DNA of 64,000 nucleotides from assembly GCF_000382705.1 (NCBI RefSeq), contig NZ_ARQE01000004.1, positions 156,197-220,196 on the forward strand, read 5' to 3'. Made by a program: the position numbers and the translations under genes. The notes beneath the pieces are model-generated. The model had not been told where the DNA came from. It saw nothing but the letters and a program-made list of their open reading frames with translations, and ran no database searches. The DNA is from Aureimonas ureilytica DSM 18598 = NBRC 106430 (lineage in GTDB: Bacteria > Pseudomonadota > Alphaproteobacteria > Rhizobiales > Rhizobiaceae). The first letter of the stretch is position 1; each line of letters starts with the position of its first letter. Shown piece after piece: positions 63,881 to 64,000 of the stretch.

Positions 63881-64000
63881 TCAGGCCGGCGATCCCGCGC
63901 GAAAGGCGCGGCTGAGATAGCGCGAGCCCGCGTGGCCGAAGCGCCAGGGCTGCTCGACGCCCTTGGTGATGCCGATGCGCGGCCCCGTCGCCAGCGCGAG
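63881..64000 (-). CDS. DNA-3-methyladenine glycosylase (C-terminal fragment)
   Basis: Read on the minus strand from the right edge, 39 codons then TGA. The translation LALATGPRIGITKGVEQPWR and FGHAGSRYLSR is the end of Mpg/AAG-type 3-methyladenine glycosylases (typical GPRIGIS...PWRF...G..Y.S). These enzymes excise alkylated purines. The N-terminal part lies outside the window. Confidence 0.75.
   Translation of the reverse strand, partial: LALATGPRIGITKGVEQPWRFGHAGSRYLSRAFRAGSPA

Overview
The window is GC-rich, densely coding DNA from an alphaproteobacterial chromosome, most likely Hyphomicrobiales (Rhizobiales). Family-level placement (for example Aurantimonadaceae-like) is only a guess. 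The order PleC-like kinase / glnE / two-component pair / degP / ccmHFEI / feuPQ, a complete gene transfer agent (GTA) cluster, CtrA- and LexA-type sites of the alphaproteobacterial form, and families such as DUF1491, DUF2336, DUF5330 and DUF6456 all point to this group. No tRNA, rRNA, CRISPR array, insertion sequence or integrase was seen.

Left part (1-25.3 kb): the end of an SbmA/BacA-type transporter, ETF-ubiquinone oxidoreductase, a uracil-DNA glycosylase-like protein lacking two of four Fe-S cysteines, an MFS and an EamA transporter, aminopeptidase N, and a PAS histidine kinase that is a PleC candidate. An envelope/respiration block on the minus strand follows: glnE, an OmpR-type two-component pair, DegP protease, the cytochrome c maturation genes ccmI-E-F-H, a lipoprotein, and a FeuP/FeuQ system headed by a small exported protein that may be FeuN.

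Middle (25.37-39.8 kb): a contiguous minus-strand GTA operon corresponding to RcGTA g1 to g15 (TerS, TerL, portal, g3.5, protease, capsid, connectors, tail tube, tail chaperones, short tape measure, baseplate proteins, NlpC/P60 peptidase, large TIM-barrel tail protein). A tiny holin-like membrane protein follows it. Every structural frame is open, and many genes are joined by start/stop overlaps. A candidate promoter lies directly upstream of g1. Terminator-like hairpins lie in the leader, after the capsid gene and between g8 and g9. An extra 59-codon frame sits between g7 and g8. A DUF2793 protein near 62 kb, possibly a GTA spike component, has three 11-bp tandem repeats upstream.

Right part (39.9-64 kb): a YcgN-type Cys-cluster protein, a class A penicillin-binding protein, a DUF1214/DUF1254 pair, a DUF2336 protein behind a strong promoter with a CtrA-like site, and a DivJ-like kinase operon divergent from a DUF5330 gene with a perfect TTAA-N7-TTAA CtrA box between them. 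Then come SufE, a DUF6456 gene and a DnaA-domain-IV-only gene with a perfect LexA-type SOS box and DnaA-box-like 9-mers upstream, a ModE-like regulator, a RibD-type reductase, a zinc alcohol dehydrogenase, two sugar kinases (ribokinase, KDG kinase), a PaoABC-type molybdenum aldehyde oxidoreductase, AnmK, the DUF2793 protein, a second EamA transporter and the C-terminal end of a 3-methyladenine DNA glycosylase at the right edge.

The most unusual aspects are the regulatory architecture of the GTA operon, the SOS/DnaA-box intergenic region next to a DnaA DNA-binding-domain paralogue, and the co-occurrence of PleC-like and DivJ-like kinases with CtrA boxes.
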